40,467 nt of DNA from a bacterium (lineage in GTDB: Bacteria; Ratteibacteria; UBA8468; B48-G9; JAFGKM01): positions 1 through 40,467 of the forward strand of contig JALNXB010000011.1 of the NCBI GenBank assembly GCA_023230585.1. The letters are read 5' to 3'. The translations under genes and the position numbers were made by a program. Under the pieces are notes generated by a model. It saw nothing but the letters and a program-made list of their open reading frames with translations, ran no database searches and was not told the origin of the DNA. Positions 16,109-24,674 of the stretch are shown piece after piece. Within the stretch, counting starts at the first letter, position 1; every line of letters begins with the position of its first letter.

Positions 16109-16220
16109 ATATAATTGTGTTATACCAATCTAAATAATATTTTTTAATCAGAACAAAAATACTTTGAATAGAGTAATAAAAGAAGTTTTATTAAAGAAAA
16201 ACATTAGGTAATTTTTTGAA

Positions 16221-17159
16221 TTATTTAGAAAAAATAAAACCCGGTGACACCCTATATCCGCAAACAAATTCGTACGCTTTATTTCTTTTTTTACCTTCAA
16301 CCTGCAACTCTTTTATTCTAATACTTCCAACACCACAAGCAACCTCTATGAAATTGTTCTCTATAGAAATTATTTCTCCTGGCTTTCCTTGTGAACTTTG
16401 TTGCCCAATATTTTCAGCAGAAAAAATTTTTACATATCTTTTGCAATCTTTTACCTGCATAAATGTAAACGCTCCCGGCCACTCTTTTATACCTCGTATA
16501 AGGTTATTTATTTTGTAAGAAGGTAGTTGCCAATCTATCAACCCATCTTTTTTTGTAAGTCTTCTTGCGTAAGAAGGTTTTCCTGATTGAGGTAAAGGGG
16601 TTAACCCCGATATAGAAATTTTTTTAATAACTTTTAAAACCATCTCTGCTGAAAAATAAGAGAGTTTGTCTTTCATAGAAAATATATCGTCCTCATCTTC
16701 AATTACAACTTCTTTCTGAGCAAGCACTCCTCCTCTATCTATTTTAGGTGTCATAGTAATTATTGTTACCCCTGTTTTTTCTTCCCCGTTTATCAATGCC
16801 CATTCTATCGGTGCAGCACCTCTATATTTAGGTAGTAGGGAAGGGTGGGCATTTATTGAAGATATTTTGGGTATTTCAATTATTTCTCTTGGTAGTTTTT
16901 TCCCATAAGAGATAAGAAGTATTAAATCTATATCAAGGGTTTTAATAAACTCAACGAATTGTGTATCTAAATTTTCAGGTTGATAAATAGTTACACCTTT
17001 TTTTGCAGCCCATTGTTTAGCGTGGTTTGAACATAGTTTCATACCTCTTCCACTCTTTTTATCTGGTGCTGTTACAACACCTATGAGGTTGTGAGATATA
17101 TGAAGTTTTTCAAGTGTAGGAGTACCAAAATTATCACAACCAAAGTATAGTATATTCAT
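16221..17159 (-). CDS. fmt: Methionyl-tRNA formyltransferase
   Basis: A 312-aa enzyme that formylates Met-tRNAfMet for translation initiation. The catalytic segment INAHPSLLPKYRGAAPIEWAL contains the Asn and His of the formyltransferase site, and the following TGVTIITMTPKIDRGGVLAQ matches the family. The 10-formyl-THF loop region is APDKKSGRGMKL. A C-terminal OB-like tRNA-binding domain follows (about 210-312). It starts 3 bases after the ROK kinase stop, with AAAGG upstream. The usual partner def is not in the window. Confidence 0.96.
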   Translation of the reverse strand: MNILYFGCDNFGTPTLEKLHISHNLIGVVTAPDKKSGRGMKLCSNHAKQWAAKKGVTIYQPENLDTQFVEFIKTLDIDLILLISYGKKLPREIIEIPKISSINAHPSLLPKYRGAAPIEWALINGEEKTGVTIITMTPKIDRGGVLAQKEVVIEDEDDIFSMKDKLSYFSAEMVLKVIKKISISGLTPLPQSGKPSYARRLTKKDGLIDWQLPSYKINNLIRGIKEWPGAFTFMQVKDCKRYVKIFSAENIGQQSSQGKPGEIISIENNFIEVACGVGSIRIKELQVEGKKRNKAYEFVCGYRVSPGFIFSK

Positions 17160-17162
17160 TAA

Positions 17163-18110
17163 TTAAACCTTTTGAAATAGTAACGCTCCAGCAGAAATTA
17201 TTCCTGTTTCACTTCCAAGTCCTGCAGGAACAACTTTTACATTTTCTGCCAGTTTTTTCATAGCTCTTTTTTTAATAGTATCTCTTATTGTTTCAAATAT
17301 TATTTCTGCATCTTGTGCAATTCCACCACCAATAACAATTATTTCTGGGTTGAATATATTAACCAAACTGGTAAAGAAAGCACCTAAACAGAGCCCAACA
17401 TCTAACAAAATTTCTTCTGCAACCTTATCTCCTTTGGCAAACGCTTCTTTAATCAATTTGGGAGTAATATTTTCTAAATTCTTATCGGCTAAAGAATAAA
17501 TAATTGTTTCTTTCTTTTCTTTTATTGCTTTAACGGCTCTTTCTATAATATATTCTTTACCAACAAACCTTTCTATACACCCATAATTTCCACATTTACA
17601 TTGAGGTCCATTATGATCTATTGTTATATGCCCCAGTTCAACAGCAGAGTATTTTTTACCTCTAACGATTTTTCCTTTATAAACAATCCCGCCTCCCACG
17701 CCAGTACCGAGAGTTGCACAAATCATTATATTGCTACCTTTACCTGCACCAAACAAAAATTCTCCCAACGCAATAGTGTTAACATCATTCTCTACCACAA
17801 CAGGTAAAGAATATTTTTCTTGAAAAATATCTTTCAGAGGCAGGTTCTCCCATCCCGGTAAATTTGGGGAATCAAACACATACCCTCTGTTATCAACAAC
17901 CCCGGGGGTACCTATACCAATACCTTTCACTATATTGTTGGTTCCTTGTAGAGAAAAATCTATTGCTTTTGATATCTGCTCAATAACAACATCTCTGCCT
18001 TGGTGAGCAAGGGTAGGGAAACTTTTCTTTTTCAATATTTGTCCTTCTTCATTCGTAAGACCAGCTTCAATAAATGTTCCACCTAAATCTATGCCAACAA
18101 CTTTTTCCAT
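17163..18110 (-). CDS. ROK-family sugar kinase (glucokinase-like)
   Basis: A 315-aa cytosolic sugar kinase. The N-terminal phosphate motif (GIDLGGTFIEAGLTNEEG), the conserved ENDVNTIALGE and GTGVGGGIV segments, the ROK sugar/zinc region (ELGHITIDHNGPQCKCGNYGCIE, with CxCGxxGC) and the adenosine motif (VIGGGIA) are complete. No helix-turn-helix precedes the kinase, so it is an enzyme rather than a ROK repressor. Glucose is the most likely substrate, but mannose, fructose or N-acetyl sugars are possible. It lies 12 bases after the UroD-like gene and 3 bases before fmt. Confidence 0.92.
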   Translation of the reverse strand: MEKVVGIDLGGTFIEAGLTNEEGQILKKKSFPTLAHQGRDVVIEQISKAIDFSLQGTNNIVKGIGIGTPGVVDNRGYVFDSPNLPGWENLPLKDIFQEKYSLPVVVENDVNTIALGEFLFGAGKGSNIMICATLGTGVGGGIVYKGKIVRGKKYSAVELGHITIDHNGPQCKCGNYGCIERFVGKEYIIERAVKAIKEKKETIIYSLADKNLENITPKLIKEAFAKGDKVAEEILLDVGLCLGAFFTSLVNIFNPEIIVIGGGIAQDAEIIFETIRDTIKKRAMKKLAENVKVVPAGLGSETGIISAGALLFQKV

Positions 18111-18122
18111 TTTTATGCCTCT

Positions 18123-19436
18123 TTATTTCTTTTTCCCAAAGGGGAGTTTAAATTTCTTTTGTTCGGGTTTTTCTGGTTTATCACCATTTTTGTCTGCTAC
18201 AAGAGCACCGTTTTTTGCGGGGGCTTTTGGTTGTGCAACTTTTTCAGGCACTTTAGTAGAAGGTTTTTTACTTTTTCTTTCCCTCTTTTGTCTTTTTTTC
18301 TTCACATCTTTTTTACTTGTACCAGAGGTGTCTTCTTCTGGTTGTAATTTTTCCTCAGCTAATATTTTTTCATATTCTGGGTAGACGCCATATTGTTTGA
18401 CCAACTCTATTACCCTACAATATTGCTGAAAAGAAACATTTTTAGGTATAGAATGGTCAGAATGATATATATAACCACCATTTGATTTTACGATTTCAAA
18501 CTTTCTTTTTATTTCTTCTTCTATCTTTTTAGGGTCGCTATCAGACATAACCCTAACATCTATACCACCCATAAAAGATAACCTATCCCCAAACTTTTCT
18601 TTTAGAGCAAGCATATTTATTCCAGATTTAACTTCGAGCGGTTGGATACAGTCAAGTCCAACCTCAATTAGAGTAGGTATAATTTCTGTAACATCTCCAC
18701 AACTATGCAGGATAGTCTTCATCCCCTTTGAATGAAAATATTCATAAAGGAGAAGGTCTGCGTCATAGTGGGTCTTTTTATATGTTTCCGGTGAAAACAG
18801 TAACCCGTTTCTGTATCCCATATCATTATAGTTAAATAGAGCGTCAAACTTAAAACCGTTATTCAACATCAGGTCGGCGGTTACAACTGCAAGTTCAGAT
18901 AATGTTGTCAACATTTCTTTTATCCAGTCAGGGTCTTCAGCCATCGCTATGAGTATCTGTTCAGATTTCATATAATACTGTAGAGCATCGTACCCTGTGG
19001 CACAGTCAAAACATAAGAATTTCCCTGCTTCATAAGAAGTCTTATTTGCTTGTAGCCCAGCAGCCCAGTTGATTCTTGTCATATCAGGCGCCAATCTCTT
19101 TTTAATCTCTTTCCAGTCTTCTTTAGATTTAATTGGCCAATCTATAATTTCAGGAGTGGTAGAATAGTCTCTATAATTCTTTCTTTGACCGCCAAAAGGA
19201 GTAGTAGAAATAATGAATTCTTCGTTTTTCTCCAAAATTTTTACTGGAAATCTTGGAGTTAAATCAGCATTAAAAGTTGCAATTTCAAAATCAAAAAACT
19301 CTGCTGGAGACAAATCCTCAGGTAATCCTTCTTTCTGCCATCTTTTGATTGTTGAGTCCCATACAACATCATGAATAGGTACTCTATCAGGAATTTTGTG
19401 ATTTAAAACTCTTAGGATTCTTTCTCGACTTGTCAT
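18123..19436 (-). CDS. UroD/MtaA-superfamily protein with basic C-terminal tail
   Basis: A 437-aa protein of the uroporphyrinogen-decarboxylase superfamily. The start at 19436 (MTSRERILRVLNHKIPDRVP) is preceded by AAGGAG and preferred over an upstream frame extension. The fold spans about residues 1-360 and shows HSCGDVTEIIPTLIEVGLDCIQPLE, a metal-site motif of the methyltransferase-type members, and YHSDHSIPKNVSF. No other haem gene is nearby, so true UroD activity is doubtful; corrinoid-linked methyl transfer or another lyase-type reaction is as likely. The last about 75 residues are a low-complexity tail rich in Lys, Pro and Glu, ending in KFKLPFGKKK, which is unusual for the family. Confidence 0.85.
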   Translation of the reverse strand: MTSRERILRVLNHKIPDRVPIHDVVWDSTIKRWQKEGLPEDLSPAEFFDFEIATFNADLTPRFPVKILEKNEEFIISTTPFGGQRKNYRDYSTTPEIIDWPIKSKEDWKEIKKRLAPDMTRINWAAGLQANKTSYEAGKFLCFDCATGYDALQYYMKSEQILIAMAEDPDWIKEMLTTLSELAVVTADLMLNNGFKFDALFNYNDMGYRNGLLFSPETYKKTHYDADLLLYEYFHSKGMKTILHSCGDVTEIIPTLIEVGLDCIQPLEVKSGINMLALKEKFGDRLSFMGGIDVRVMSDSDPKKIEEEIKRKFEIVKSNGGYIYHSDHSIPKNVSFQQYCRVIELVKQYGVYPEYEKILAEEKLQPEEDTSGTSKKDVKKKRQKRERKSKKPSTKVPEKVAQPKAPAKNGALVADKNGDKPEKPEQKKFKLPFGKKK

Positions 19437-19547
19437 ATTTCTCCTTTGCCCCAGTTGAGTGCATCGAGGGGGCACTGTTTTATACCTACACTTTACTCTT
19501 TATTCCTAATCTCTTTTATGGAGAACTATTTTGTATAACTATTTGAA

Positions 19548-19994
19548 TCAAGTGAGGTTATGATTATTTTTTTTGCTTGAAACACGTTCCTCTAACCCAG
19601 ATATAGAAATTTTCCTTTTCTCATTAATATATTCTATATTTATTAATATTGTTGTCAAAGGAAGCAGGTTTTTAATTCGCTCAGCCCATTCAACAAGAAT
19701 TATACCTTTCCCAAGATATTCTTCCCATCCAAACGAAGAAAGTTCTTCAATATGTTCTATTCTATAAAGATCAAAATGAAAAACAGGAATTTTCCCGTTA
19801 TATTCGTTTAAAATGACAAAAGTAGGGCTTGTGGCAATTTTACCAGTAAGAAAGAAAACAATACCTTTAATCATTGTTGTCTTTCCACTTCCCAATTCAC
19901 CTGAAAAACTAACAATATCACCATACCTTAAAAGGTTGGCAATTTTTTCACCTACCTTTACAGTCTCTTTAGAATTTTTTGTATAAAATACCAT
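19548..19994 (-). CDS. tsaE: tRNA t6A biosynthesis ATPase TsaE
   Basis: A protein of about 148 aa, the ATPase of the TsaBDE complex that makes t6A37 on ANN-decoding tRNAs. The Walker A is GELGSGKTT, followed by the family motifs ATSPTFVILNEY, FHFDLYRIEHIEELSSFGWEEYL and LVEWAERI. The ATG at 19994 is chosen; an in-frame TTG at 20009 would add five residues and neither has a good ribosome-binding site. The gene is divergent from the 6S RNA and lies 111 bases upstream of the UroD-like gene. Partners tsaB and tsaD are not in the window. Confidence 0.93.
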   Translation of the reverse strand: MVFYTKNSKETVKVGEKIANLLRYGDIVSFSGELGSGKTTMIKGIVFFLTGKIATSPTFVILNEYNGKIPVFHFDLYRIEHIEELSSFGWEEYLGKGIILVEWAERIKNLLPLTTILINIEYINEKRKISISGLEERVSSKKNNHNLT

Positions 19995-20031
19995 AATTGT
20001 CTTTTTCAAAAAATAACTTTTTTAAATACAT

Positions 20032-20060
20032 TTTACATTTTTTTTAAAAGAAGGTAAAAT
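20032..20060 (+). promoter_or_regulatory. Promoter for 6S RNA
   Basis: TTTACA (20032-20037), a 17-base spacer and TAAAAT (20055-20060) precede the first base of the 6S closing stem (20067) by 6 bases, exactly where a sigma-70 start is expected. Confidence 0.75.
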
Positions 20061-20066
20061 ATAAAT

Positions 20067-20240
20067 GCCTGTTCCGTGCGTGAGGATTAAATATCCTTGA
20101 GCCAACACAAAATATTTGGGAACTAAGTCTGTATAGTGCCAACAAGTTCGCTTTAAGCGAAAAGTTGAAGCTGTCAGGAGAGGTACCCACTTTACCTTGA
20201 GGGTCTCAAAGGATACTATCTTTGCGGCGGAACGGGCTTT
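20067..20240 (+). ncRNA. ssrS: 6S RNA, RNA polymerase regulator
   Basis: About 174 bases that fold like 6S RNA. The closing stem pairs GCCTGTTCCG (20067-20076) with CGGAACGGGC (20228-20237), one G-U included. The apical part has a hairpin with arms TTCGCTT / AAGCGAA inside outer CAAC / GTTG pairing. On the 3' side of the central bubble a small hairpin, CCTTGAG-GGT-CTCAAAGG, resembles the one in E. coli 6S, and TTTGCGGCGG resembles the E. coli CTGCGGCGG segment. The family mimics an open promoter and sequesters sigma-70 holoenzyme. The 3' end runs into TTTT. It is upstream of and co-oriented with two tRNAs. Confidence 0.88.
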
Positions 20241-20280
20241 TAATGTATAATATAGGTTTATAATTTGTATAATATAAATA

Positions 20281-20362
20281 GGGCAGGTTGCGGAGTGGCC
20301 AAACGCACCAGACTGTAAATCTGGCGGCTTAGCCTTCGGAGGTTCGAATCCTCCCCTGCCCA
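20281..20362 (+). tRNA. tRNA-Tyr (anticodon GTA)
   Basis: An 82-base class II tRNA. The acceptor stem pairs GGGCAGG with CCTGCCC; the anticodon arm is CCAGA-CTGTAAA-TCTGG with anticodon GTA; a long variable arm follows; and the T arm is GGAGG-TTCGAAT-CCTCC. Discriminator base A. The 3' CCA is not encoded, so it must be added by a nucleotidyltransferase. A TATAAT at 20268-20273 lies 7 bases upstream. Confidence 0.97.
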
Positions 20363-20475
20363 TTTTGTCATTCTAAAGGAAATATAGTGATGAATTTCTT
20401 TTGCTACATTAAGGATAAAACATCATTAGGTAGGCAAGAGAGAGTATCAACAAATTTAACCACTAAAACAGTTTA

Positions 20476-20546
20476 GCGGGGTTGGTTTAATGGTAAAACA
20501 TCAGCCTTCCAAGTTGATTATACGGGTTCGATTCCCGTACCCCGCT
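20476..20546 (+). tRNA. tRNA-Gly (anticodon TCC)
   Basis: A 71-base tRNA. The acceptor stem pairs GCGGGGT with ACCCCGC; the anticodon loop CTTCCAA gives TCC; and the T arm is ACGGG-TTCGATT-CCCGT. The anticodon stem TCAGC/GTTGA includes a G-U-type pair. CCA is not encoded. It lies 113 bases after tRNA-Tyr and 109 before trigger factor; the tRNA-Thr often found in Tyr-Gly-Thr clusters is absent. Confidence 0.95.
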
Positions 20547-20655
20547 CACAATTAGAAGTTGTTACATAACCTGAACTCTAAAATTTAACATCTCTTAAAC
20601 TTCCAAAAGAAACTTTAACACTTTATTTTCATCTAATAATAAAGACGGAGAAAAA

Positions 20656-21657
20656 ATGAAAGTAGAAGTTATTGAAAAATCGTTGCTTGGCAGAGAATTA
20701 GTATTTGTTGTTGAGAAAGAAAAAGTAGATACTGAGAAAAAAAAGATAGTAGATGAGATTAAAAAAGATGCTGTTGTCGAAGGTTTTAGAAAAGGCAAAG
20801 TACCAGAAAGCATTATTGAAGCAAAATTTGCAGATACTATTAAAGAAAATCTACTTAACAGAATTATACCAGAACTATATTATGAAACCATAAAAGAGAA
20901 GAACCTTAATGTAGTAGTTGAACCATCAATCTACGAGGTAAATCTTGACCAAGAGGGTTTAAAGTTTAAGATTTATACAGAGATTAAGCCAGAAGTCGTT
21001 CTGAAAAAATATAAAGGTATACCAGTAAAGAAGAGAATCCCAGAAGTTGTTACTGAAGAAGAAATTGAAAAAGTTCTTGATGAATGGGAAAAAAAGCCAG
21101 AATTTAGTGCCGCAATTATAGACCCTTCCAAAAGACGTGCCTGGAAAGATAAGATAAGAGGTCAAATGGAAGGCTACAATAAATATAAAGCATCTGTTCA
21201 AGAAGAACAGGAATTGTGGGAAGGTGTTATGAAAGACGTAGAACTTCAAGTTCCTGATAAACTTATACAAGAAAGAGCGGCAAGATACACCGAAGACCAT
21301 TTTAGAAGCCTTGATTTAAAAGATAAGACAGAAGAAGAAAGAAAAAAGATAGTAGAAGAAGTTTTTGAAAAAATGAAACCTGTCGCTGAACTTGATATTA
21401 AAAAATATTTTATACTTGATAAAATATCTGAACTTGAAAAGATTGAAGTCACACCAAAAGATGTTGATGAAAGAATTGAAAAGATTAGTCGTTCTATAGG
21501 GGAACCAGTAACAACTTATAAAGAGAAATTAGAGAAAGCTGGAAGAATTCCAGATATTGAAGATGAAATAAGAATAGAAAAAACTTTTAATTTTTTGAAA
21601 GAAAATTCACAATCTATAGAAAAAATCATTCTTCCAGAAGATGCTAAGGGGAGGTAA
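20656..21657 (+). CDS. tig: Trigger factor lacking the PPIase domain
   Basis: A 333-aa ribosome-associated chaperone. The ribosome-docking signature GFRKGKVP is at residues 43-50 within an otherwise normal N-terminal domain (about 1-125). In canonical trigger factor (about 430 aa) an FKBP-type prolyl isomerase domain comes next. Here the sequence passes from VVTEEEIEKVLDEWEKK through a short linker to the C-terminal substrate-holding domain (VPDKLIQERAARYTEDHF onward), about 100 residues short. The frame is intact, so this looks like a clean domain loss rather than a frameshift. A GGAG site precedes the ATG. It is followed by clpP and lon. Confidence 0.92.
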   Translation: MKVEVIEKSLLGRELVFVVEKEKVDTEKKKIVDEIKKDAVVEGFRKGKVPESIIEAKFADTIKENLLNRIIPELYYETIKEKNLNVVVEPSIYEVNLDQEGLKFKIYTEIKPEVVLKKYKGIPVKKRIPEVVTEEEIEKVLDEWEKKPEFSAAIIDPSKRRAWKDKIRGQMEGYNKYKASVQEEQELWEGVMKDVELQVPDKLIQERAARYTEDHFRSLDLKDKTEEERKKIVEEVFEKMKPVAELDIKKYFILDKISELEKIEVTPKDVDERIEKISRSIGEPVTTYKEKLEKAGRIPDIEDEIRIEKTFNFLKENSQSIEKIILPEDAKGR

Positions 21658-21661
21658 TATA

Positions 21662-22291
21662 ATGAAAAATCAACTTGTTCCTTTCATAATAGAAGAGACA
21701 TCAAAAGGAGAGCGTGCCTACGATATATATTCACGCCTATTAAAAGATAGGGTTATCTTTATAGGTACCGCTATAAATGATTTGCTTGCAAACCTTGTTA
21801 TAGCACAGTTTCTTTTTCTGCAAAACGAAGATTCAAAAAAAGATATACATTTGTACCTAAACACGCCAGGGGGTTCAATAACAGCAGGGCTTGCGATATA
21901 TGACACAATGCAGTTTGTTTCGTGTGAAATTGCAACATATTGTATAGGTCAAGCATCAAGTATGGGTGCTATCCTTCTTGCGGCAGGAGCAAAAAACAAA
22001 AGGGCACTTCTACCAAATAGTCGGGTAATGATACATCAGCCATGGGGTGGAGTTGAAGGTACCGCTACTGATGTTAATATTCATACTCGTGAAATTATGA
22101 GATTAAGAAGTATAGTTAACCAGACACTTGCTTTACATACTGGTAAAACAATAAAAACAATTGAAAAAGATACTGAAAGAGATTATTTTATGGATGCAAA
22201 AGAAGCTGTTAAATACGGATTAGGAGACAAAATCATCCATTCTGAAAAAATAAAAGAGATAAATAAAAATGGCAATACTAAAAAAAAGTGA
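21662..22291 (+). CDS. clpP: ATP-dependent Clp protease proteolytic subunit
   Basis: A 209-aa serine peptidase that forms the double-heptamer Clp chamber. Catalytic residues are S100 (GQASSMGA), H125 (MIHQPWGG) and D174 (TERDYFM). The start at 21662 has GGGGAGG 7 bases upstream and is better than an in-frame site at 21641 that would overlap tig. The usual neighbour clpX is missing here: clpP is followed directly by lon, which overlaps its end by 23 bases. Confidence 0.97.
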   Translation: MKNQLVPFIIEETSKGERAYDIYSRLLKDRVIFIGTAINDLLANLVIAQFLFLQNEDSKKDIHLYLNTPGGSITAGLAIYDTMQFVSCEIATYCIGQASSMGAILLAAGAKNKRALLPNSRVMIHQPWGGVEGTATDVNIHTREIMRLRSIVNQTLALHTGKTIKTIEKDTERDYFMDAKEAVKYGLGDKIIHSEKIKEINKNGNTKKK

Positions 22292-24647
22292 AAGAAACCG
22301 AAACAAAATGAAACCCGCAATACCTTTAAGGGATTTAATAGTTTTTCCTAATATGGTGGTTCCTCTCCTTGTTGGGAGGACCCGTTCTTTAAATTCAGTT
22401 GATGAATCTTTGGTTAGCGAAGAGAACCTTATAGTTGTTTTTCAGAAAGATCCTCAGGTTGATGACCCTGTTTTTGATGATATTTACAAGGTAGGTGTTG
22501 CAGTAAAGATTATTCAAAGCGTTAAAGAGCAGAATGGGGTAATGAAGATATTGGCAGAAGTACTTGATAGGGTGAAGATAACCGATTTTTCAAAGAACAA
22601 AAAATTCTACTCAGTCTCAACTGAAAGAATAAAAGAAGTTGCACAAAAAAATAAAGAGAACGAGGCTCTTATGCGTTTTCTGTTAGAACTTTTAGAAAAA
22701 TATCTTGATTTGAATACATCTATTCCTAAGGAACTGTATTCTACTATCTCTACCATTGAAGACGCTTCAAAACTTGCTGATTCTATTGCAGGGTATCTCC
22801 CATTAAAACTTAAAGATAAATCGATTGTTCTTGAAACAATTCCGGTACAAGATAGGTTGCAGTCTTTAATAGATATACTTAACAGCGAAATAGCTGTTCT
22901 TGAAGTTCAAAAAAAGATACAGAGTAAAGTAATTAAAAAGATTGAAGATACCCAGAGACAATATTTTTTGAACGAACAACTTAAAGAAATACAGAAAGAA
23001 CTTGGTAAAGAGGGCGATACCGATGAAGTTACACAGTTAAGAGACAAGATTAAAAAGACTAAAATGCCTAAGACCGCAAGAGATAAGGCAGAAGAAGAAT
23101 TGGCTCGACTTTCTAAAACAATGCCGCTTTCACCAGAGGCTTCTGTTATTAGAACCTACCTTGAGTGGTTTATAAATCTTCCTTGGGATAACCAAACAAA
23201 AGATAATCTTGATGTGCTTCACGCATCAAAAATATTGAATGAAGACCACTACGGTTTAGAGAAGGTCAAGGAAAGGATTCTTGAATATCTTGCTGTTCGA
23301 AAACGTGCTGAAGGGTTAAAGGGTCCTATCCTTTGTTTTGTGGGTCCTCCCGGTGTAGGTAAAACCTCTTTAGGAAAATCTATTGCTCGGGCGATGGGGC
23401 GGAAATGTGTTAGGATTTCTTTAGGCGGAATACGAGATGAGGCAGAAATACGAGGACATAGGAGAACATATATTGGGTCTATGCCCGGTAGAGTTATACA
23501 GTCTTTAAGGAAAGTGCAGGTAAACAATCCAATATTTCTTCTTGATGAAATTGATAAATTAGGTAGGGATTTTAGAGGCGACCCTGCAAGTGCCTTACTT
23601 GAAGTTCTTGATCCAGAACAGAACGCTACTTTCTCTGACCATTATTTAGAGGTAGAGTTTGATCTTTCAAAAATATTGTTTTTAACAACTGCTAACACAG
23701 AATTTTCTATACCTCCTGCTCTTCTTGATAGAATGGAAATAATTTCTTTACCTGGATACACAATTTGGGAAAAGAGAGAGATATCTAAACATTTTCTAAT
23801 ACCTAAACAACTTAAAGAAAATGGGCTTACAACAAAAAATATTAAATTTTCTGATGACGCTCTATTCTCTATTATAAAAAACTATACAAGAGAAGCTGGC
23901 GTTAGAAACCTTGAGAGAGAGATTGCCAATGTGTGTAGAAAGGTTACAAAGAAAATAGTTGAGACTAAAAAAGAGAGTCTATACACAATAACTGTTAAAA
24001 ATGTAGAAAAATATCTCGGACCAGAAAAATACTCATCTCTACAGGGCGAAAAAGAACATAAAGTTGGAGTTGCAACTGGTATGGCTTGGACAGCATACGG
24101 TGGCGAGATACTCTTTACTGAAGTTCTAACGATGAACGGCAAAGGGCAACTCATACTTACCGGTCAACTTGGGAATGTAATGAAAGAATCTGCACAAGCA
24201 GCCCTTAGTTATGTTAGAGCTCATACTGCTGAACTTGGGATAGAGAAAGATTTTTATAAAGAACTTGATATACATATACACGTTCCAGAAGGTGCAATTC
24301 CAAAAGATGGTCCTTCTGCAGGTATAACAATTTCTACTGCCCTTATATCCTGTCTTGTAGAAAAACCAGTAGATGCTCATATAGCTATGACTGGCGAAAT
24401 AACTTTGCAGGGTAAAGTTCTTAAGATTGGTGGACTAAAATCTAAAATTCTTGCTGCACACCGTTCAGGAATAAGAAAAATTATTATTCCGTACGAAAAC
24501 GAGAAAGACCTTAAAGAAATACCTAAAAAGGTAAAAGATGATTTAGAAATTGTATCTGTTAAAAATCTAAGCGAAGTAATAAACCACTCAATAATTGGGT
24601 GGAAAGATAAAAAACAGGTTAAAACTCGCACAACTCGTAAAAAATAA
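22269..24647 (+). CDS. lon: ATP-dependent protease Lon
   Basis: A 792-aa cytosolic AAA+ protease for damaged and regulatory proteins. It has the N-terminal substrate domain (IPLRDLIVFPNMVVPLLVGR), a coiled-coil region, Walker A GPPGVGKTSLGKS (about residue 358), Walker B IFLLDEIDK, and the C-terminal protease domain with catalytic Ser in KDGPSAGITIS (about 680) and Lys in GGLKSKILAAHR (about 725). This is LonA type with no membrane segments. The ATG at 22269 overlaps clpP by 23 bases; an ATG at 22308 just before the conserved domain is an alternative. Neither has a strong ribosome-binding site. Confidence 0.97.
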   Translation: MAILKKSERNRNKMKPAIPLRDLIVFPNMVVPLLVGRTRSLNSVDESLVSEENLIVVFQKDPQVDDPVFDDIYKVGVAVKIIQSVKEQNGVMKILAEVLDRVKITDFSKNKKFYSVSTERIKEVAQKNKENEALMRFLLELLEKYLDLNTSIPKELYSTISTIEDASKLADSIAGYLPLKLKDKSIVLETIPVQDRLQSLIDILNSEIAVLEVQKKIQSKVIKKIEDTQRQYFLNEQLKEIQKELGKEGDTDEVTQLRDKIKKTKMPKTARDKAEEELARLSKTMPLSPEASVIRTYLEWFINLPWDNQTKDNLDVLHASKILNEDHYGLEKVKERILEYLAVRKRAEGLKGPILCFVGPPGVGKTSLGKSIARAMGRKCVRISLGGIRDEAEIRGHRRTYIGSMPGRVIQSLRKVQVNNPIFLLDEIDKLGRDFRGDPASALLEVLDPEQNATFSDHYLEVEFDLSKILFLTTANTEFSIPPALLDRMEIISLPGYTIWEKREISKHFLIPKQLKENGLTTKNIKFSDDALFSIIKNYTREAGVRNLEREIANVCRKVTKKIVETKKESLYTITVKNVEKYLGPEKYSSLQGEKEHKVGVATGMAWTAYGGEILFTEVLTMNGKGQLILTGQLGNVMKESAQAALSYVRAHTAELGIEKDFYKELDIHIHVPEGAIPKDGPSAGITISTALISCLVEKPVDAHIAMTGEITLQGKVLKIGGLKSKILAAHRSGIRKIIIPYENEKDLKEIPKKVKDDLEIVSVKNLSEVINHSIIGWKDKKQVKTRTTRKK

Positions 24648-24674
24648 AAATCAATAATACCTAAAAGGAAAACA

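Noticed and set aside
16057..16220. Lysine riboswitch upstream of lysC
   Set aside because: The likely promoter starts the transcript only about 17 bases before the start codon, and no riboswitch-like stems are visible in the 164-base gap.
18123..19436. True uroporphyrinogen decarboxylase (hemE)
   Set aside because: The motifs fit the methyltransferase-like branch better, and no other haem-pathway gene is near, so no hemE symbol is given.
20022..20363. Minus-strand open frame of 113 codons across the 6S RNA and tRNA-Tyr
   Set aside because: Its first codons are the antisense of tRNA-Tyr (a known type of false ORF) and the rest is antisense to the 6S RNA. The RNA structures explain the sequence.
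20364..20475. A third tRNA (Thr) between tRNA-Tyr and tRNA-Gly
   Set aside because: No pairing acceptor stem or T loop could be found in these 112 bases.
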